The notes: a model not told the origin generated them from the sequence alone. Shown: positions 28,340 to 36,152, numbered from the stretch's first letter. The stretch: 41,970 nucleotides of DNA from Prauserella endophytica (GCF_005146945.1 NZ_SWMS01000037.1:1-41970); one strand, 5' to 3'. Numbers and translations are program-made.

Positions 28340-29347
28340 TCAGGGCTGCTCGAGACCCGCTCGTGACGCCAGCAGCCTGCGCAGTGACGCGAGCCTGCCC
28401 GGTCGCGCCTGCCCGTCCTCGACCACCTCGTCCAGCGCGCAGTCCGGGTCATCCGGCGGGCCGAGGTGCCCGCAGCCGGACGGGCACTCCTCGGCGGCCT
28501 CGGCGAACTCGGGGAACGACGTGACGATGTCGTCGGCCGTGACATGGGCCAGGCCGAACGAGCGCACCCCGGGAGTGTCGATCACCCAGCCGCCGTCGGG
28601 CAGCGGGAGCGCGATCGCGCTGACCGACGTGTGCCTGCCCTTGCCGACCGCGCTCACCTCGCCGGTCGCCAGGTGGGCGTCGGGCACGATTCGGTTGACC
28701 AGCGTCGACTTGCCGACGCCGGAATGGCCGACGAGCGCGGACACCCGCCCCTGCAGCTGCTCGCGCAGCCCCTCCGGCTCCTCGTCGTAGCGCGTCACGA
28801 CGGCGGGCACGTCCAGGTCGGCGTAGGACGCGAGCAGCTCGCCGGGGTCGGCGAGGTCGGCCTTGGTCAGGCAAAGCACCGGTTCGAGGCCGCCCGTGTA
28901 GCAGGCGGCGAGACACCGGTCGATGAACCCCGTCCTCGGTGGTGGGTCGGCGAGCGAGGTGACGATGAGCAGCTGCTCGGCGTTGGCGACGACCACACGC
29001 TCGTACGGGTCAGTGTCGTCGGCGGTACGCCGCAGCAGGCTCGTCCGCTCCTCGACGCGCACGATCCGCGCGAGCGTGTCGGGTTTGCCGCTGACGTCGC
29101 CGACCAGGCCCACCCGGTCGCCGACCACCACCGGTGTCCGGCCCAGCTCGCGGGCCCGCATGGCCGTGACCGCGCGACCGGGATCGGCCTCGACCGCGCA
29201 GGTCCAGCGGCCACGGTCGACCGCCGTCACCATGGCGGGTGCGGCGTCGGCGTGTGCCGGCCGGCGCTTGCTCCGTGGACGGGTTCCCTTGCCAGGGCGC
29301 ACCCTGACGTCGCTCTCGTCGAGCTTGCGCCAGTCACTGCGGGCCAA
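28340..29347 (-). CDS. rsgA: Ribosome small-subunit-dependent GTPase A
   Basis: A 335-residue circularly permuted GTPase that helps late 30S maturation. The order of GTPase motifs is G4 (LCLTKADL), then G1 (LVGHSGVGKSTLVNRI), then G3 (IDTPGVRSFGL), diagnostic of RsgA. A basic N-terminus (RVRPGKGTRPRSKRRP) and OB-fold precede them, and a C-terminal zinc site follows (ECPSGCGHLGPPDDPDC). I start it at TTG 29347, ten bases after GGAGG; the upstream in-frame extension looks non-coding. In mycobacteria it pairs with aroA, absent here. It is divergent from the HMCES gene. Confidence 0.94.
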   Translation of the reverse strand: MARSDWRKLDESDVRVRPGKGTRPRSKRRPAHADAAPAMVTAVDRGRWTCAVEADPGRAVTAMRARELGRTPVVVGDRVGLVGDVSGKPDTLARIVRVEERTSLLRRTADDTDPYERVVVANAEQLLIVTSLADPPPRTGFIDRCLAACYTGGLEPVLCLTKADLADPGELLASYADLDVPAVVTRYDEEPEGLREQLQGRVSALVGHSGVGKSTLVNRIVPDAHLATGEVSAVGKGRHTSVSAIALPLPDGGWVIDTPGVRSFGLAHVTADDIVTSFPEFAEAAEECPSGCGHLGPPDDPDCALDEVVEDGQARPGRLASLRRLLASRAGLEQP

Positions 29348-29468
29348 ACCGTCACACCCTCCACTCGCGGGGATACCTGCACTGATGATCCCCCATGGTG
29401 CTCGCCAGGGCCCAGCAACCGTGCCACGATGGCGCTCTACAGCCACGAACAAGGGGAGGGCCGATCTC

Positions 29469-30272
29469 ATGTGCGGCCGATACGCCGCCACCAAGGACCC
29501 GGCCACGTTGATGAAGGAGTTCGACGCGGCCGACGGCACCGAGGGGCACGCGCCGACCGAGAACTACAACGTCGCGCCGACGAAGAACATCGTCAGCGTC
29601 GTCGAGCGGCACCCGCGCGACGAAGAGGGCAAGGTGCAGGAGGACGAGCCCGCGGTTCGCAGCCTGCGCGTCATGCGCTGGGGCCTCGTGCCGTTCTGGG
29701 CGAAGGACGCGGGCATCGGCAGCCGCATGATCAACACGCGTGCGGAGACCGCGACCGAGAAGCCGGCGTTCCGCAAGGCGCTGTCGCGGCGCCGCTGCCT
29801 GATCCCCGCCGACGGCTGGTACGAGTGGCGGGTCGCCGAGGGCGCGGGCAAGAAGGCGCCGAAGGAACCGTTCTTCATGACCACGCGGGACGGGTCGTCG
29901 CTCGCGTTCGCCGGCATCTGGGAGACCTGGCGCGACCCGAAGGGCGAGCCGGACGCGCCGCCCCTGATCACGTGCTCGGTGATCACGACCGACGCGATCG
30001 GCCAGCTCACCGACATCCACGACCGCATGCCGCTCGTCATGCCGAGGGAGCGGTGGCAGGACTGGCTGGACCCCGATCGCACCGACGCCTCCGGGCTGCT
30101 CGAACCGCCGGGCCTCGAGTGGGCCGACTCGCTCGAGCTGCGGCCGGTCTCCACCAAGGTCAACAGCGTCCGCAACAACGGGCCCGAACTGCTCGAGCGC
30201 GTCGAGACCGAGGCGGCGAACCTCGACGAGAGCGGCACCGGCGCCCTGTTCGACCTGCCCAGCCGGAAATGA
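29469..30272 (+). CDS. SOS response-associated peptidase (HMCES/SRAP family)
   Basis: A 267-residue SRAP protein that covalently traps abasic sites in single-stranded DNA through the N-terminal Cys. All landmarks are visible: the start MCGRYAATKD places Cys2 at the exposed N-terminus after Met removal, Asn34 lies in YNVAPT, the catalytic Glu in PADGWYEWR, and the His in DIHDRMPLVM. ATG 29469 lies after GGGGAGGG. The frame is open upstream but that extension would bury Cys2. The downstream hydrolase gene overlaps as ATGA. An HMCES gene also sits near rsgA in mycobacteria (Rv3226c, from memory). Confidence 0.95.
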   Translation: MCGRYAATKDPATLMKEFDAADGTEGHAPTENYNVAPTKNIVSVVERHPRDEEGKVQEDEPAVRSLRVMRWGLVPFWAKDAGIGSRMINTRAETATEKPAFRKALSRRRCLIPADGWYEWRVAEGAGKKAPKEPFFMTTRDGSSLAFAGIWETWRDPKGEPDAPPLITCSVITTDAIGQLTDIHDRMPLVMPRERWQDWLDPDRTDASGLLEPPGLEWADSLELRPVSTKVNSVRNNGPELLERVETEAANLDESGTGALFDLPSRK

Positions 30273-30883
30273 CCAGCAAGCAGATCGACACCCCGCACGG
30301 CCCGGCCCGTGCCGAGCTGCACTGCGCAGAGGAGGGCACGGCGGGGCTGCTGCTCGGGCACGGCGCGGGCGGCGGGATCGAGGCGCCCGACCTGGTGGCG
30401 GTCGCCAGGTCGGCGCGTGACGCCGGCGTGCACGTCGCACTCGTCGAGCAGCCCTATCGGGTCGCGGGCAGGCGCGCCCCCGCGCCCGCGAAGCAACTCG
30501 ACGCGGCCTGGCTGGCCGTGGCCGAGGACCTTTCCACCACATGGTTCGACGGGCTCCCGCTCGTGTTCGGCGGCCGCTCGTCCGGCGCCAGGGTCGCGTG
30601 CCGCACCGCTGCGGAGGGCCAGGCCGTCGCCGTGCTCTGCCTCGCGTTCCCGGAGCACCCGCCGGGCAAGCCGGAACGGACGCGCCAGCCCGAGCTGGAC
30701 GGCGTCGAGGTGCCGACGCTGGTCGTGCAGGGCGAGAACGACCCCTTCGGCAGGCCGGAGCCGGGCCCGCACCACGAGGTCGTGGTGGTGCCCGGCGACC
30801 ACAGCCTCAAGGCCGACCTCGACGGGGTGTCGCGGGCCGCGGCCGAGTGGCTCGGCCGGGTGCTGCGCCCGCTCGTGACGTGA
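30269..30883 (+). CDS. Alpha/beta hydrolase, dienelactone-hydrolase/KANL3-Tex30-like
   Basis: A 204-residue protein coupled to the HMCES gene (ATGA). It shows the small alpha/beta hydrolase core: oxyanion region LLLGHGAGGG, nucleophile Ser104 in VFGGRSSGARVA, acid in VVQGENDPFG and His in VPGDHSLK. Family members of this size are called predicted hydrolases or KANL3/Tex30-like. The substrate is unknown. The triad is complete, so it is probably active. Co-expression with a DNA-lesion binding protein is notable but not explained. Confidence 0.88.
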   Translation: MTSKQIDTPHGPARAELHCAEEGTAGLLLGHGAGGGIEAPDLVAVARSARDAGVHVALVEQPYRVAGRRAPAPAKQLDAAWLAVAEDLSTTWFDGLPLVFGGRSSGARVACRTAAEGQAVAVLCLAFPEHPPGKPERTRQPELDGVEVPTLVVQGENDPFGRPEPGPHHEVVVVPGDHSLKADLDGVSRAAAEWLGRVLRPLVT

Positions 30884-30897
30884 GCCCGCCGTGAGCC

Positions 30898-31374
30898 TCA
30901 GTCCGCGATGGGCGCCACGGTCGCCGTGGTGAGTGTCACCAGGTCGGCGGGGGCCAGCTCGATCTCCAGCCCGCGTCGCCCGCCCGAGCAGAGCACCGTG
31001 TCGAACCGCTGCGCCGACTCGTCCACCACGACGGGCAGGCGCGAGCGCTGGCCGAGCGGGGAGATGCCGCCGAGGACGTAACCGGTGGCCCGCTGCGCGG
31101 CCGCCGCGTCCGCCATCTTCGCCCGCTTGCCGCCGACGGCCGCCGCGAGCGCCTTGAGGTCGAGCTGGCCGGTCACGGGCACGACGCCCACGGTGAGCTT
31201 GCCGTCGACCTCGGCGACCAGGGTCTTGAACACCTTGGCGGGATCCACCCCGAGGGCCTCCGCGGCCTCGGTCCCGTACGAGTCGTGTCGCGGATCGTGG
31301 TCGTACGTGTGCACCGTGTGCGCGATCTTCGTCTTGTTGAGCAACGCCGTTGCGGGAGTGCCTTTACCAGCCAC
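30898..31374 (-). CDS. ybaK: Cys-tRNA(Pro)/aminoacyl-tRNA deacylase, YbaK type
   Basis: A 158-residue YbaK/EbsC protein that hydrolyses mischarged Cys-tRNA(Pro). It starts with GTG 31374 ([20 protein letters not shown]) and shows the family core [20 protein letters not shown], the catalytic-site [20 protein letters not shown] and a C-terminal [19 protein letters not shown]. Longer upstream extension is a frame shadow of the sigma factor gene. It is convergent with the hydrolase gene and divergent from sigH; the sigH promoter lies just past its start. Confidence 0.92.
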   Translation of the reverse strand: MAGKGTPATALLNKTKIAHTVHTYDHDPRHDSYGTEAAEALGVDPAKVFKTLVAEVDGKLTVGVVPVTGQLDLKALAAAVGGKRAKMADAAAAQRATGYVLGGISPLGQRSRLPVVVDESAQRFDTVLCSGGRRGLEIELAPADLVTLTTATVAPIAD

Positions 31375-31396
31375 GGCAGCGCATCCTATCCGGCCA

Positions 31397-31422
31397 GGAA
31401 TTCGCGACGAGGCCCTCGCGTT
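31397..31422 (+). promoter_or_regulatory. Consensus SigH/SigR (redox ECF) promoter of the sigma factor operon
   Basis: GGAAT (31397-31401), 18 bases, then GTT (31420-31422) matches the SigR/SigH consensus GGAAT-N18-GTT exactly. It lies about 130 bases upstream of the TTG start of sigH, implying positive autoregulation as in Streptomyces SigR and mycobacterial SigH. Confidence 0.8.
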
Positions 31423-31551
31423 ACACCCGTCGTGCCGACCACTCTGACCAGACCAGCCAGCCGTTCCCGCGTATCCTTGGAGCCGACGACCGAGCCGTCG
31501 GCAGCGGGCACCACACGCCGGCGCCACAGCGCCGATCTGGAAGGGAAAGGT

Positions 31552-32193
31552 TTGCCGAGCACGCAGAACTCCGCGGAGCCCACGGCCACCCCGGCCGACA
31601 CAGAGCAGGAGCAGGAGCGGGCCGAGCGCTTCGAACGCGACGCGATGCCCCTGCTCGACCAGCTCTACTCGGCGGCGTTGCGCATGACCCGTAACCCCGC
31701 CGATGCCGAGGACCTGGTGCAGGAGACCTACCTCAAGGCCTATGCGGCGTTCGCGTCCTTCAAGAAGGGCACGAACCTCAAGGCCTGGATGTACCGGATC
31801 CTCACCAACACCTATATCAACGGCTACCGCAAGCGGCAGCGTCAGCCCCTCCAGCAACCCACGGAGGAGATCACCGACTGGCAGCTGGCCCAGGCGGAGA
31901 GCCACACGTCGAGCGGCCTTCGCTCGGCCGAGGTCGAGGCCATGGACAACCTGCCGGATGTCGACGTGAAGGCGGCGCTGCAGCAGCTGCCCGAGGAATT
32001 CCGGCTCGCCGTGTACCTCGCCGACGTCGAGGGCTTCGCCTACAAGGAAATCGCAGAGATCATGGATACGCCGATCGGCACGGTGATGTCGCGCCTGCAC
32101 CGGGGCCGTAGCCAGCTGCGCGGCCTGCTCGCCGACGTTGCCAGGGAGCGCGGGTTCATCCGTTCCGCCCAGCAGGAGGTGGCCGGGCGATGA
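31552..32193 (+). CDS. sigH: ECF sigma factor SigH/SigR (thiol-oxidative stress)
   Basis: A 213-residue group 4 sigma factor. Region 2 contains [20 protein letters not shown] and [19 protein letters not shown]; region 4 contains [20 protein letters not shown] and [18 protein letters not shown]. It is very close to M. tuberculosis SigH, including [11 protein letters not shown] and the tail [10 protein letters not shown] choose TTG 31552 (AAGGGAAAGG upstream) because it gives an N-terminal arm of about 29 residues before ERFERDAMP, as in SigH; ATG codons further in would cut region 2. The anti-sigma gene overlaps its stop. It directs thioredoxin, mycothiol and protease genes under disulfide stress. 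Confidence 0.95.
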   Translation: MPSTQNSAEPTATPADTEQEQERAERFERDAMPLLDQLYSAALRMTRNPADAEDLVQETYLKAYAAFASFKKGTNLKAWMYRILTNTYINGYRKRQRQPLQQPTEEITDWQLAQAESHTSSGLRSAEVEAMDNLPDVDVKAALQQLPEEFRLAVYLADVEGFAYKEIAEIMDTPIGTVMSRLHRGRSQLRGLLADVARERGFIRSAQQEVAGR

Positions 32194-32519
32194 GCACTCA
32201 CGGTTCCGGCAAGTCCGACAAGGTCCATTGCGAAGAGGCGCTCGCCGAGATCTTCCTGCTGCTGGACAAGGAGTGCAGTCCCGAGCGCGACGCCGAGCTG
32301 CGCAGGCACATCGATGACTGCCCGCCGTGCCTCGAGGAGTACGGCATCGACGAGCAGCTCAAGCAGCTGCTGGCCCGCAAGTGCGGCGGCGACCACGCTC
32401 CGGCCGAGCTCAAGAACCGGTTGCGGGCCTCGATCCGCAAGACCGTGGAGGAGCACGGCGGGCTGCGGATCTCCGAGACCGAGGTGACCGTGGAACGCGT
32501 CACCGAAGGCAGCGACTGA
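32190..32519 (+). CDS. rshA: Zinc-binding anti-sigma factor RshA/RsrA
   Basis: A 109-residue redox-sensing anti-sigma factor of the ZAS class. Ligands are Cys14 (KVHCEEAL), His40, Cys44 and Cys47 (HIDDCPPC), offset three from Streptomyces RsrA (11, 37, 41, 44). Reduced protein with zinc holds SigH; disulfide formation releases it. Extra Cys residues occur at 29 and in ARKCGGDH. The ATG overlaps the sigH stop (ATGA), giving equal translation of both. A strong terminator follows. Confidence 0.95.
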   Translation: MSTHGSGKSDKVHCEEALAEIFLLLDKECSPERDAELRRHIDDCPPCLEEYGIDEQLKQLLARKCGGDHAPAELKNRLRASIRKTVEEHGGLRISETEVTVERVTEGSD

Positions 32520-32527
32520 CGCCACCT

Positions 32528-32570
32528 GAACAGCGGCCCCGGCACCATTCCGGTGCCGGGGCCGCTGTTC
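32528..32570. terminator. Perfect 19-bp hairpin after rshA
   Basis: GAACAGCGGCCCCGGCACC (32528-32546) and its exact complement at 32552-32570 enclose a five-base loop. It lies nine bases after rshA and 15 bases before the end of the convergent bL37 gene, so it can terminate both. Confidence 0.9.
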
Positions 32571-32584
32571 GTCGCCTCGCCTGC

Positions 32585-32659
32585 TCAGGCGTTGGGCTTC
32601 TTGCCGTGGTTCGCGCCGTTCTTCTTCCGGTCGCGACGCTTACGGGCACGCTTCGACAT
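32585..32659 (-). CDS. 50S ribosomal protein bL37 (24 residues)
   Basis: A 24-codon gene reading MSKRARKRRDRKKNGANHGK then KPNA, with GGAGG seven bases before the ATG. The strongly basic MSKRxRKRRDRKKNGANHGKxPN pattern is the bL37 peptide found in actinobacterial large ribosomal subunits (first seen in the M. smegmatis ribosome structure). It lies between rshA and pdtaS, convergent with rshA. It is easily missed because of its length. Extending to upstream starts would add non-homologous sequence. Confidence 0.85.
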   Translation of the reverse strand: MSKRARKRRDRKKNGANHGKKPNA

Positions 32660-32816
32660 GTTCACTCCTCCATGACTGGCTCCATCTAGTGTGTCATGGG
32701 GAGTGACGCTGCCCGCCAGAGGTGTGCCGAGGGCACCACGCTCTGGTTGTATTGCGGACGGCGGTGCGTGGCCTGCGCACCGTGATCGAGGATGACGTTC
32801 GGTGGTCGAATAAGCC

Positions 32817-34325
32817 ATGTCCACGCTAGCCGAGCTGCTCGCGGAGAACACCGGACTGCCTGGTGAGGCGGTCGACCATCTGCAGATGGTCGTGGCCGAA
32901 TGGCAGCTGCTGGCCGATCTCTCCTTCGCGGACTTCCTGATGTGGGTGCCAGTCGAGGAGGGCGAGGGCGACTTCGTCTGTGTCGCGCAGGTGCGCCCGA
33001 CGACCGGCCCGACCGCTCATCCAGAGGACGTCGTGGGCACGCGGTTCACGAACGGGGAGCACCCGCAGCTCGGCAGGGCAATGCGGGAGGTTCGGCTCTG
33101 CCGCGAGGAGGACCCGCATTGGTACCGCGACCTGCCGATGCGCAGGGAGGCCGTGCCGGTCAAGTTCGGCGAGCGCGTGATCGCGGTACTCAGCCGGGAG
33201 ACCAACCTCGCGTCGCCGAGGGTGCCGAGCCCGCTGGAGATCGCCTACCTGGGCAGCGCGGCGGACCTGTGCCAGATGATGGCCGACGGCACGTTCCCGA
33301 GCCCCGACGGCGGCACCGACGTGCACACCAGCCCCCGCGTCGGCGACGGGCTCATCCGGCTCGACCAGAGCGGCACGGTGGTGTTCGCGAGCCCCAACGG
33401 GCAGTCGGCCTACCACCGCATGGGCTACGAGTCGGACCTCATCGGCACGCGCCTCGCGCCGCTCACGCGGTCGCTGATCCGCGATCCGTTCGACGCCACC
33501 GAGGTCTCGCACCGCATCCTCGACGCGCTCGACGGCAAGCCCGGCAGCCGGACGGAGGTGGAGTCGCGGCGAGGGGCGGTGGTCCTGTTCCGGGCGCTGC
33601 CGTTGCGGCCCGCGGGGCGCCCGGCCGGCGCGCTGGTGCTGGCACGCGACGTCACGGAGGTGAAGCGGCGCGACCGGGCGCTGCTGTCGAAGGACGCGAC
33701 GATCCGGGAGATCCACCACCGGGTCAAGAACAACCTGCAGACGGTCGCCGCGCTGCTGCGGCTCCAGTCGCGGCGCACGCAGAGCAACGAGGCGCGGCAG
33801 GCCCTGAGCGAGTCCGTGCGGCGCGTGTCGTCGATCGCGATGGTGCACGAGGCGCTGTCGATGTCCGTCGACGAGCGCGTGGACCTCGACAAGCTGCTCG
33901 ACAACGTGCTGCCGATGGTGGGCGAGGTCGCGACCGCCGAGGCGCACGTGAAGCTCACCCGCTCCGGCTCCTTCGGCGTCGTCGTGGCGGAGATCGCCAC
34001 GCCACTGGTGATGGTGGTCGCCGAGCTCGTGCAGAACGCCGTGGGTCACGCCTTCGTGCCGGGACGGCCAGGGCAGGTCGAGATTCGGGTGACCCGCTCG
34101 GCGCGCTGGCTCGACATCATCGTGCGCGACGACGGCAAGGGCCTGCCCGCCGGTTTCTCGCTGGAGCGGGCCGATGGTCTCGGACTGCAGATCGCGCGGA
34201 CCCTGGTGGAGTCGGAACTGCGGGGGTCCCTGTCGCTGCGCGGCGTGCGGGACGGCGACTCCTCCGGCCGCCGGTCCGGCGGCACCGAGGCCGCGTTGCG
34301 CATTCCACTGAGCCGCCGAGTCTGA
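32817..34325 (+). CDS. pdtaS: Sensor histidine kinase PdtaS
   Basis: A 502-residue soluble kinase. An N-terminal GAF domain (FADFLMWVPVEEGEGDFVCV) and a PAS domain (GLIRLDQSGTVVFASPNGQS) precede a HisKA_2 dimerisation element with IREIHHRVKNNLQTVAALLR (His300 and His301), then an ATPase domain (VVAELVQNAVGHAF, VRDDGKGLPAGF, GLGLQIART). It has no membrane segments. In mycobacteria PdtaS phosphorylates PdtaR, an ANTAR RNA-binding antiterminator encoded elsewhere, linking copper, nitric oxide and other cues to gene expression. The order sigH-rshA-pdtaS-whiB1 matches M. tuberculosis. Confidence 0.95.
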   Translation: MSTLAELLAENTGLPGEAVDHLQMVVAEWQLLADLSFADFLMWVPVEEGEGDFVCVAQVRPTTGPTAHPEDVVGTRFTNGEHPQLGRAMREVRLCREEDPHWYRDLPMRREAVPVKFGERVIAVLSRETNLASPRVPSPLEIAYLGSAADLCQMMADGTFPSPDGGTDVHTSPRVGDGLIRLDQSGTVVFASPNGQSAYHRMGYESDLIGTRLAPLTRSLIRDPFDATEVSHRILDALDGKPGSRTEVESRRGAVVLFRALPLRPAGRPAGALVLARDVTEVKRRDRALLSKDATIREIHHRVKNNLQTVAALLRLQSRRTQSNEARQALSESVRRVSSIAMVHEALSMSVDERVDLDKLLDNVLPMVGEVATAEAHVKLTRSGSFGVVVAEIATPLVMVVAELVQNAVGHAFVPGRPGQVEIRVTRSARWLDIIVRDDGKGLPAGFSLERADGLGLQIARTLVESELRGSLSLRGVRDGDSSGRRSGGTEAALRIPLSRRV

Positions 34326-34350
34326 CGCCCGGCCCCGGAGCCTCGCCGAC

Positions 34351-34375
34351 CGCAGTGAAGGCCACCTTCACTGCG
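34351..34375. repeat. Palindromic copy of the dispersed AAGGCCACCTT repeat
   Basis: CGCAGTGAAGG (34351-34361) and CCTTCACTGCG (34365-34375) are exact reverse complements around CCA, 26 bases after the pdtaS stop. It could act as a terminator. The same arm sequence is found at 1, 34505 and 41902. Confidence 0.7.
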
Positions 34376-34380
34376 CCCGC

Positions 34381-34488
34381 CCGTCTCCCCCCACCACCCA
34401 AACGGAGACGCTGACGCGCCGCTGTGCCTGATCAGTCCGTCTCCCCCCACCACCCAAACGGAGACGCTGACGCGCCGCTGTGCCTGAT
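34381..34488. repeat. Exact 52-bp tandem duplication with C-rich hairpin loops
   Basis: A 52-base unit at 34381-34432 is repeated without change at 34437-34488 (period 56). Each unit begins with CCGTCTCC and contains GGAGACG, so CGTCTCC/GGAGACG can form a 7-bp stem closing a 15-base loop of CCCCACCACCCAAAC. The unit then runs on as CTGACGCGCCGCTGTGCCTG. It lies between the convergent pdtaS and whiB1 genes. Perfect identity suggests a recent duplication or selection for doubled structure. Confidence 0.85.
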
Positions 34489-34501
34489 TCCACGCGGGCA
34501 T

Positions 34502-34524
34502 GGTGGCCTTCACTGCGGTAGGGG
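34502..34524. repeat. Half copy of the dispersed repeat
   Basis: GGTGGCCTTCACTGC followed by GGTAGGGG repeats the pair of blocks at the left edge of the window. Together with 34351-34375 it flanks the tandem duplication in opposite orientation. Confidence 0.6.
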
Positions 34525-34581
34525 TGCGCGTTGCGGCAGGAGTGCCGCGCATTAACGGCAACCAAACAACCGCACACACGC

Positions 34582-34618
34582 TTGAGGGCCGGCACCCGAG
34601 ACGGATGCCGGCCCTCAA
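34582..34618. terminator. Hairpin terminator downstream of whiB1
   Basis: TTGAGGGCCGGCA (34582-34594) pairs perfectly with 34606-34618 around an 11-base loop. A CTTTT run follows on the + strand. It lies 65 bases past the whiB1 stop and can end whiB1 and residual pdtaS transcripts. Confidence 0.85.
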
Positions 34619-34683
34619 ACCTTTTGCCGCTGTTTGAATTGCGTTAAAGCGTTACGTGGCAAAAGGCATTCGCTTGAGTGCGA

Positions 34684-34938
34684 TCAGAAGTTGCTGCGCG
34701 TGCCGATCTGGGCACGGCGACGCTTGAGCGCGCGCCGCTCGTCCTCGCTCATGCCGCCCCACACGCCGGCGTCCTGGCCGCTGGCCAGTGCCCAGGCCAG
34801 GCAGTCGGAAGCGACGGTGCAGCGGTGGCACACGGACTTCGCCGCGGTGATCTGCGACAGAGCAGGACCACTGGTCCCCACAGGGAAGAAGAGTTCCGGG
34901 TCCTCGTCTCGGCAGGCCGCGCGGTGGCGCCAGTCCAT
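34684..34938 (-). CDS. whiB1: WhiB1 iron-sulfur transcription factor
   Basis: An 84-residue WhiB protein. Four cluster cysteines are Cys9 (MDWRHRAAC), Cys37 and Cys40 (SVCHRC) and Cys46 (ASDC), the same positions as M. tuberculosis WhiB1. The turn GVWGGMSEDERR and the basic C-terminal helix RRALKRRRAQIGTR contact sigma region 4 and DNA. It binds a [4Fe-4S] cluster reactive to nitric oxide and is essential in mycobacteria. AAGGAG lies just upstream of the ATG. Two CRP-like palindromes sit upstream, as the mycobacterial gene is cAMP-receptor-protein controlled. Confidence 0.96.
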   Translation of the reverse strand: MDWRHRAACRDEDPELFFPVGTSGPALSQITAAKSVCHRCTVASDCLAWALASGQDAGVWGGMSEDERRALKRRRAQIGTRSNF

Positions 34939-34958
34939 TTCCTTGAGCTCCTTTTAAG

Positions 34959-34976
34959 GGCGCGGCGTTCCGCGCC
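34959..34976 (-). promoter_or_regulatory. Hairpin in the whiB1 leader next to its ribosome binding site
   Basis: GGCGCGG and CCGCGCC form a 7-bp stem with a four-base loop about 20 bases before the whiB1 start and only a few bases before AAAAGGAG. It could stabilise the leader or tune access to the ribosome site. Confidence 0.35.
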
Positions 34977-35007
34977 AGTCGTCATGGCGGTCGTTTCTTG
35001 GGGTGCT

Positions 35008-35073
35008 TGTGAATGCTTTCACGAGTCACCGAGTTCGACAAGTGTTTTCTGGCAATCGGTGAGTCAGCTCACC
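35008..35073 (-). promoter_or_regulatory. Two CRP-like sites upstream of whiB1
   Basis: TGTGAATGCTTTCACG (35008-35023) matches the CRP consensus TGTGA-N6-TCACA at all but the last base. GGTGAGTCAGCTCACC (35058-35073) is a perfect two-fold relative with TGA/TCA cores. Their centres lie 50 bases apart, 77 and 127 bases upstream of the whiB1 ATG. The mycobacterial whiB1 promoter is known to carry two CRP (Rv3676) sites. Confidence 0.65.
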
Positions 35074-35225
35074 CGCGCGAGCGACTAGCCTGACCTGCGG
35101 ATATGCGCTTGTCAGTTCCGCCCGTCGCGCAACGTCTTGCGGTGAACGGAGCTTCTCCGTCGCTGAGCGGCACCATGGAGTTTGCCGGAGACGATCAGTC
35201 GATGTTGCTGACCGACCGCAACCAC

Positions 35226-36152
35226 TCATAACGCAACCGTGAGCGCCCTCGGCACGCTTATGAACTCCACCCGGGTCCGCTGCCCGACCAGATCGCCATC
35301 GACCTGCAAGTTTACCGGGACTTCAGACGTCACGCTGACTATCGGCAGATCGTCGTGACGCAGTAACTGCCTGCCACGGTGCCTGCTGCGGCTGCGCAGA
35401 GCCTGGCGGACGTGCCGCAGCACCGTGGCGAGCCCCATGCCCCGCAGCGCGAACAGGCCGAGTCCGGTGTCGAACGAGCACTCCGTGTTGAGATGCACCG
35501 GCCGCGAGCCCAGATAGCTCCACGGGTCCGTATTGGACACGAACGCGGTGTGAACCTCGACCGGCTCCTCGCCGGGCATCCGGACCGTCAGGGACGGCCT
35601 GCCGTTCGGCGGCCGCAGGTAGCAGCGCACGGCCGTCCGCAGGTAGAGCGAGGGACTCGTTCGTTTGCCGCGCCGCTTCTCGACCTCGCCGACCACGTCG
35701 GCGTCCCAGCCCATCCCGGCGTTGAAGGTGAACCAGCGGTCGCCGGCGAGGCCGAGGCCGACCTGTCTGCCGCTCTTCTCCTCGAGCCCGTGCAGCAGCC
35801 GGTGCGTGGCCTCCACCGGATCGCTCGGCAGCCCGAGGGCCCGCGCGAAGACGTTCGCCGAACCGCCCGGCACGACGCCGAGCATCGGCACCGGGCCGTA
35901 CCTGCCGGGCTTGCCGTCGGTGTCGGCCAGCAGACCGTTGACGACCTCGTTGACCGTGCCGTCCCCGCCGTGCGCGACCACCAGGTCGACCTGGTCCCGC
36001 GCCGCCGCGTGTGCGACGGCCATCGCGTGACCGCGGTAGTCGGTCTCGACGACGTCCAGTTTCACCTGGCTGGCCAGCGCGTGCGCGAGCACGTCGCGAC
36101 CACCGGGAGTGGTAGCGGTTGCCTGCGGATTCACGACGAGAACTGCACGCAC
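35226..36152 (-). CDS. Diacylglycerol kinase-type lipid kinase (DAGK/YegS family)
   Basis: A 308-residue kinase. It opens with VRAVLVVNPQATATTPGG, has the nucleotide loop VVAHGGDGTVNEVVNG and the glycine-rich PMLGVVPGGSANVFARALG, then the beta-sandwich domain with FTFNAGMGWDADVVGEVEK and the conserved end PVNLQVDGDLVG. It would phosphorylate diacylglycerol or a related lipid at the membrane. The GTG start at 36152 has no ribosome site; TACTCT lies six bases before GTG, so a leaderless transcript is possible. An in-frame GTG at 36182 would add ten residues. It follows whiB1 as in mycobacteria (Rv3218). Confidence 0.9.
   Translation of the reverse strand: MRAVLVVNPQATATTPGGRDVLAHALASQVKLDVVETDYRGHAMAVAHAAARDQVDLVVAHGGDGTVNEVVNGLLADTDGKPGRYGPVPMLGVVPGGSANVFARALGLPSDPVEATHRLLHGLEEKSGRQVGLGLAGDRWFTFNAGMGWDADVVGEVEKRRGKRTSPSLYLRTAVRCYLRPPNGRPSLTVRMPGEEPVEVHTAFVSNTDPWSYLGSRPVHLNTECSFDTGLGLFALRGMGLATVLRHVRQALRSRSRHRGRQLLRHDDLPIVSVTSEVPVNLQVDGDLVGQRTRVEFISVPRALTVAL

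Noticed and set aside
34381-34488. 6C structured RNA motif
   Set aside because: Two hairpins with C-rich loops recall the actinobacterial 6C motif, but the units are exact duplicates, the loop is CCCCACCACCCAAAC rather than a clean C6 loop, and the gene context does not match. It is kept as a tandem repeat.
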